Assembly: GCF_946220915.1 (NCBI RefSeq)
Contig: NZ_CAMIHH010000016.1
Span: 1 to 43,237, forward strand
Source of the DNA: an uncultured Flavobacterium sp.
GTDB taxonomy: Bacteria; Bacteroidota; Bacteroidia; Flavobacteriales; Flavobacteriaceae
Reading direction: 5' to 3'
DNA: 43,237 nt
Positions 40,501-43,237 of the stretch are shown in pieces (position 1 is the first letter of the stretch; every line of letters begins with the position of its first letter). The position numbers and the translations under genes were made by a program. The notes under the pieces were generated by a model that was not told the origin of the DNA, searched no databases, and saw only the letters and a list, made by a program, of their open reading frames with translations.

Positions 40501-40665
40501 ATGTCGCTTGGCGCTGCGTCTACGAGCCGTATCGGCATGGGGGTTGTAATTGTAGGCGGTACAATATTTTCGCTTATACTTACATTATTCGTAATACCGG
40601 CAATCTATTATATGTGGTCGAGGCCTAAAAAGCACCGCCCCGAATTTGATAATCTTGAAGAGTAG
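37591..40665 (+). CDS. RND efflux pump, inner-membrane permease
   Basis: A 1024-residue AcrB/MexB-like RND transporter (HAE-1/MdtB-like) with twelve helices. The proton-relay pair is in GLVVDDGIVVTENIFKKVE (about 400-420, Asp-Asp). Other marks are the N-terminal IKRPVLTIVMNIAIILFGVIGY, the periplasmic GTNYIEIADAFYEQYDQMKKEL, and the second-half TNNGIL-like GLVTKNGILIVEFANQLREEG. It expels a substrate, perhaps drugs, bile-like compounds or lipophiles, in exchange for protons. Substrate class cannot be assigned. It overlaps the adaptor by 4 nt and lies 4 nt before the tolC start. Confidence 0.95.
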   Translation: MSLSTLSIKRPVLTIVMNIAIILFGVIGYTFLGVREFPSIDPAQISVRTSYAGANADIIESQITEPLEKAINSIDGIRNITSSSNQGSSNITIEFELEKNLEEAANDVRDKVSQAVRSLPQDIDAPPVVSKADADSDPIVTMTVQSASRDPLELSDYAENVIAERLQTIPGVSSVQIWGQKRYAMRLWIEPVKLASYGITVSDVRTALSSQNVELPSGKLTGANTELTVKTMGNLSTAEEFNNIIIKSEGEKIVKLSDVGRAELGPENLETKMTNDGQQLVGLAIIPQPGTNYIEIADAFYEQYDQMKKELPADLKLNVVIDNTVFIKKSVHEVVETLGISIVLVTLIIYLFFRDWAIALRPLLDIPVSLIATFFIMYMFGFSINVLTLLAIVLATGLVVDDGIVVTENIFKKVEEGMTPIEAAVKGANEIFFAVISISVTLAAVFLPVIFLEGFVGRLFREFGVVIAAAVLVSAFVSLTLTPMLNAYLIKGVHKKSRFYEFTEPYFERMNKGYANALTGFMKRKWLSFPILIVCIGLIGLFFSTLQKETAPYDDRSFVGLNITGPEGASYDYMDRFMQEMEQLINDSIPEKKASLVITSPGFGSASVNSGRIRLALKETGERERSQKEIAANLTKWTKRYPEARVSVSEQPTIAVNRRGGFPIQYIIQAPNFEKLEEKIPEFMDEVSKDPTFAMTDVNLKFNKPEINVNIDREKAQSLGVSLLDVAQTLQLSLSGQRFGYFMMNGKQYQVMGQFDKEDRDAPLDLTSIFVKSSTGQLIQLDNLVSVKEESSPPQLYHNNRYMSATVSAGLAPGMSISDGIDAMERAKDKVLDDTFTTDLGGESRDFVESSSNTLFAFGLALLLIYLILAGQFESFIDPFIIILTVPMAVAGALLSLWLFGQTWNIFSQIGTIMLIGLVTKNGILIVEFANQLREEGKDKYDAILEASESRLRPILMTSLAIALGALPIAMSLGAASTSRIGMGVVIVGGTIFSLILTLFVIPAIYYMWSRPKKHRPEFDNLEE

Positions 40666-40669
40666 TACC

Positions 40670-41992
40670 ATGAGGTTTTTTGCACATATAGTTTTTAGCC
40701 TTTTTTGTATGGCGGCATCGGCGCAGGATAGCATCATAAAACCGGAATACCCATTTCTTTCGGCGGAAGATGCGGTGGCTGAAGCCTTGAAGAATAACTA
40801 CGACATAAAGCTTGCCTCCAACGACCTTAAGATCGATGAGAACAATGTAAGCCTTGCCAACGCAGGGATACTGCCCAGCCTCTCGGGAACATTCAGCCAG
40901 AATAATAACATACAGAACTCGCGCCAGGTAAGGGCTGATGGTACCGTGCAGGAACTCGACAATGCCCGTAATAACAGCATGCAGTATGGTATAAACCTGG
41001 GCTGGACAATATTTGACGGATTCCGGATGTTTGCACGCTATGACCAACTGAAAGAGCTTGAAAAACTGGGCGGTACTGAATTAAAATTTACCATACTTAC
41101 CCGTGTAGGCGATGTGCTTACTACCTATTACGATCTCGTACAACAGCAGCAAACGTTAAAGGCGCTCGATACAGCCGTAGTAATATCCAGGCAAAGGGTA
41201 ACACTGGCTGATAACCGGTTTACCATAGGTAAGGCTGCCAGGCTGGAAGTACTCAATGCACAGGTAGACTTAAATACCGATACTACCAACTTCCTGCGCC
41301 AAAAGGAACTGTACGAAAACACAAAGACCTATCTCAATGAGCTTTTGGCCCGTGAGCTTACTACGCAATTCCGTGTGGCAGATTCGGTTGGCATTGACGA
41401 TAAGCTGAAGCTCGTCGACCTGATGTCCTCTGCATCATCGCAAAACCCGCAGATACAAATGGCGCTCATTAACAAGCGGGTCGCCGAGCTCAACCTGAAG
41501 CAGGTAAAGGCAGCACGCTATCCGCAAATTGGTGTAAATACCGGATATATTTTTACGGAAAGTGAGAACAGCCTTGGCTTTGCGCGGGAGAATAGCGGGC
41601 GCGGGCTTAGCTATGGCATATCGGCAAATATCAACATCTTCAACGGGTTTTTGCAGAAGCGGAATGAAAACGTGGCGCGCCTTCAAATTGATAACAGCAA
41701 GCTTATTATTGACCAGCAGACACAGGCAATCAATTCCCAGCTCATATCGGCCTACCAAACCTACCTGACTAACCTTGAACTGGTAAAGCTCGAAGGCAGG
41801 AATGTGGAGATTGCAGAGCAAAACCTTGACATTACCATGGAGAAATACCGTATAGGCAGCATTACGCAAATTGAAGTGCGAACTGCACAGCTGAATTACG
41901 TGAACGCGGTAACCCGTAATAATTCGGCGCAATACCAGGCTAAGATATCTGAGGTTACTTTGAAGGAACTGGCTGGAAATATTACGTTTTAG
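40670..41992 (+). CDS. TolC-family outer-membrane efflux protein
   Basis: A 440-residue TolC homologue. Signal peptide (MRFFAHIVFSLFCMAASAQ), then two repeats of the trunk helices: AVAEALKNNYDIKLASNDLKIDENNVSLANAGILPSLSG and VAELNLKQVKAARYPQIGVNTGYIF (the second begins near 265), each with the coiled coil of the family. ITMEKYRIGSITQIEVRTAQLNY closes the trunk. It forms the outer-membrane exit duct for the pump. I use the ATG at 40670, just past the pump stop, over an earlier in-frame start at 40646 inside the pump gene. Confidence 0.93.
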   Translation: MRFFAHIVFSLFCMAASAQDSIIKPEYPFLSAEDAVAEALKNNYDIKLASNDLKIDENNVSLANAGILPSLSGTFSQNNNIQNSRQVRADGTVQELDNARNNSMQYGINLGWTIFDGFRMFARYDQLKELEKLGGTELKFTILTRVGDVLTTYYDLVQQQQTLKALDTAVVISRQRVTLADNRFTIGKAARLEVLNAQVDLNTDTTNFLRQKELYENTKTYLNELLARELTTQFRVADSVGIDDKLKLVDLMSSASSQNPQIQMALINKRVAELNLKQVKAARYPQIGVNTGYIFTESENSLGFARENSGRGLSYGISANINIFNGFLQKRNENVARLQIDNSKLIIDQQTQAINSQLISAYQTYLTNLELVKLEGRNVEIAEQNLDITMEKYRIGSITQIEVRTAQLNYVNAVTRNNSAQYQAKISEVTLKELAGNITF

Positions 41993-42005
41993 TTTTCGGC
42001 CAAGT

Positions 42006-42159
42006 TTTTTTGCCACGAATTACACAAATTTCACAAATCTTTTCAGTTTCCTTTAATCGTGCGTTTGATTGCCAGGGGAAAGACTAAGCAGCATTTGCCA
42101 GTTTTAATAGCTGGCGAGTCTTGGAAATTAGTGAAATTTGTGTAATTCGCGGCCAAAAA
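42006..42159. repeat. Inverted-repeat element between tolC and rpe
   Basis: Arms 42006-42034 and 42131-42159 pair with two mismatches; the inner 19 bp (CGAATTACACAAATTTCAC, 42016-42034 with 42131-42149) pair perfectly. Inside are two further nested stems, AAGACT/AGTCTT (42080-42085, 42117-42122) and GCCAG/CTGGC (42097-42101, 42111-42115). The element abuts the rpe stop at 42160 and begins 13 nt after the tolC stop, filling the gap between two convergent genes. A diverged arm is at 31-59. Confidence 0.85.
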
Positions 42160-42822
42160 TTATAGTGAAGTCAACTTTTTCAGCCCTTTAATTGTCTCTA
42201 CCGGATCCGCTGCCCTAAACACATAGTTGCCGGCCACAAGCACATCGGCGCCGGCCTCCACTAATTGTACAGCATTTTTATCACTTACGCCGCCATCAAT
42301 TTCTATTAATGTAGTAGCCCCATTGCGGGTAATGATCTCTTTTAGTTGTTTTACCTTGCTGTAAGTCCTTTCAATGAATGACTGTCCGCCAAAACCAGGG
42401 TTTACGCTCATCAGGCAAACTAAATCAATGTCATTGATGATGTCCTCAAGCAAAGCCACATTGGTATGCGGATTGAGTGCCACGCTTGCCTTCATGCCTT
42501 CAGCTTTAATAGCCTGGAGCGTGCGGTGCAGGTGGGTGCAGGCCTCATAATGTACGGTAAGGTTGTTTGCCCCGAGTTGCGCGAAGGTTTTAATGTACTG
42601 GTCGGGGTTCACGATCATCAGGTGAACGTCGACTGTTTTTTTTGCGTGGCGCGATATGGCTTCAAGTACCGGCATCCCAAAAGAAATGTTGGGTACAAAA
42701 ACCCCATCCATGATGTCTATGTGGAACCAGTCGGCCTCGCTGCTATTGATCATTTCGATATCGCGCTGCAGGTTGGCAAAATCGGCAGAAAGTACCGATG
42801 GCGCTATGAGTGTATTCTTCAT
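42160..42822 (-). CDS. rpe: Ribulose-phosphate 3-epimerase
   Basis: A 220-residue Rpe, a TIM barrel that interconverts ribulose-5-phosphate and xylulose-5-phosphate in the pentose phosphate pathway. Conserved active-site regions are APSVLSADFANL (8-19), WFHIDIMDGVFVPNISFG (32-49, metal His and catalytic Asp), VDVHLMI (68-74), VHYEACTHL, LMSVNPGFGGQSFI (138-151) and IEIDGGVSDKNA (172-183). Length is normal. It is transcribed alone and convergently with the RND operon, from a clear promoter. Confidence 0.97.
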   Translation of the reverse strand: MKNTLIAPSVLSADFANLQRDIEMINSSEADWFHIDIMDGVFVPNISFGMPVLEAISRHAKKTVDVHLMIVNPDQYIKTFAQLGANNLTVHYEACTHLHRTLQAIKAEGMKASVALNPHTNVALLEDIINDIDLVCLMSVNPGFGGQSFIERTYSKVKQLKEIITRNGATTLIEIDGGVSDKNAVQLVEAGADVLVAGNYVFRAADPVETIKGLKKLTSL

Positions 42823-42844
42823 TATGTGTTGTTGTTTAGTGGCG

Positions 42845-42874
42845 CAAAGATAGTTTTAAGTTGCAGAGTTGCAA
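42845..42874 (-). promoter_or_regulatory. Promoter of rpe
   Basis: On the minus strand TATCTTTG (42845-42852) is an exact TAnnTTTG box, with TTG (complement of CAA at 42872-42874) exactly 19 nt upstream. The TTG element lies within the TTGCAAAG tandem repeat. Transcription would start near 42838. Confidence 0.75.
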
Positions 42875-43027
42875 AGTCTCAAAGTTGCAAAGTTTCAAAA
42901 GTTACAGGGTGGCAAATATCAGGGTAGTGCAAAGAAGAGCAGCGTTGCATAGTCACCAAAGTGAGAATTGGAGTGAAGTTTTAATGTACATAGCTAAACT
43001 TGCAACTTTGATACTCTGCCACTTTAA
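42857..43027. repeat. Degenerate tandem and inverted TTGCAAAGT repeats
   Basis: The left part (42857-42905) is tandem units of AGTTGCAAAGTYTCAA. The right part (about 42993-43027, AACTTGCAACTTTGATACTC) is its inverted counterpart. The two could form a large imperfect hairpin. The left part overlaps the rpe promoter. Confidence 0.6.
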
Positions 43028-43173
43028 AACTCCTTTCTATTTCTTCCTACAAAAAAATTTCTGCTTCCTCACAATTTTTGGCATAGTGCTTGCGTTGTGA
43101 TTGTAAGATTTCCGCTTTAAATGATTTGAGTTAGTAACAATGTTTTAAAATGCAGGGAATGAACAACCGATAA

Positions 43174-43203
43174 AATAAAAAACTCCGGTAATCAGCCGGA
43201 GTT
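43174..43203 (-). terminator. Terminator of a minus-strand gene beyond the right edge
   Basis: AACTCCGG (43181-43188) pairs with CCGGAGTT (43196-43203) across a 7-nt loop; on the minus strand a T-rich run follows (TTTTTTATTTTA). It implies a gene running in from the right whose end is at or past 43237. Confidence 0.75.
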
Positions 43204-43237
43204 CAATCATCAATCAAAAAACGAACAGTTATTGAAC

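Larger units (their letters stand above)
42823..43237. other. Gene-free region upstream of rpe
   Basis: 415 nt with no supported gene. It holds the rpe promoter, the TTGCAAAGT repeats and, near the right edge, a minus-strand terminator. Short open frames here are spurious. Confidence 0.6.

Noticed and set aside
42857..42910. Possible CRISPR array from regular TTGCAAAGT units
   Set aside because: Units are about 16 nt, directly abutting and without spacers; this is a simple tandem repeat.

Overview
The window looks like chromosome from a Bacteroidota species, most likely a Flavobacteriaceae member close to Flavobacterium. Evidence: an alternative complex III (act) operon joined to an aa3-type cytochrome oxidase, CarboxypepD-like/TonB outer-membrane receptors, many -7 boxes of the Bacteroidota form TAnnTTTG, almost no Shine-Dalgarno sequences, and intergenic gaps filled with short palindromic or tandem repeats. 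About 35 protein genes are supported. I see no tRNA, rRNA, CRISPR array, transposase or prophage.

Layout. 1-1910: small housekeeping/unknown genes (YkgJ-type cysteine cluster, PH-like membrane protein, VOC protein, two small unknowns that meet tail to tail). 2067-5258: a NamZ-like exo-muramidase lipoprotein divergent from a LolC/E-type permease, then a SPOR-domain protein. 5472-17148: one long respiratory operon, actA-actB-actC-actD-actE-actF-coxB-coxA, with its own promoter and a strong terminator; it would take electrons from menaquinol through ACIII to the oxidase. 17501-21972: an amino-acid permease, a small GNAT protein, ruvB, a four-helix-bundle (23S rRNA intervening-sequence-type) protein inside perfect 32-bp inverted repeats, and queG. 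22051-26312: a stress/unknown cluster (two DinB proteins, a PhnB-like VOC protein, tandem SRPBCC paralogues, DoxX, a GlxA-type AraC regulator).

26462-31149: a response regulator/histidine kinase pair divergent from an outer-membrane beta-barrel receptor, with TTAACC boxes at exact 11-bp spacing between them. 31315-34300: a thioredoxin-like protein and a TonB receptor whose promoter carries a DtxR/IdeR-like box. 34411-36169: an AraC-type regulator and a small beta-barrel protein. 36515-41992: a tripartite RND efflux operon (adaptor, pump, TolC). 42160-42822: ribulose-phosphate 3-epimerase.

The most unusual features are the inverted-repeat cassette between ruvB and queG, whose right arm is translated as the QueG N-terminus; the 11-bp-phased TTAACC arrays; a three-layer palindromic element at 31817-31983; a second inverted-repeat element filling the tolC/rpe gap; and two genes whose -7 box lies 4 nt before ATG, predicting leaderless mRNAs. 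All assignments come from reading the sequence; no database search was run.
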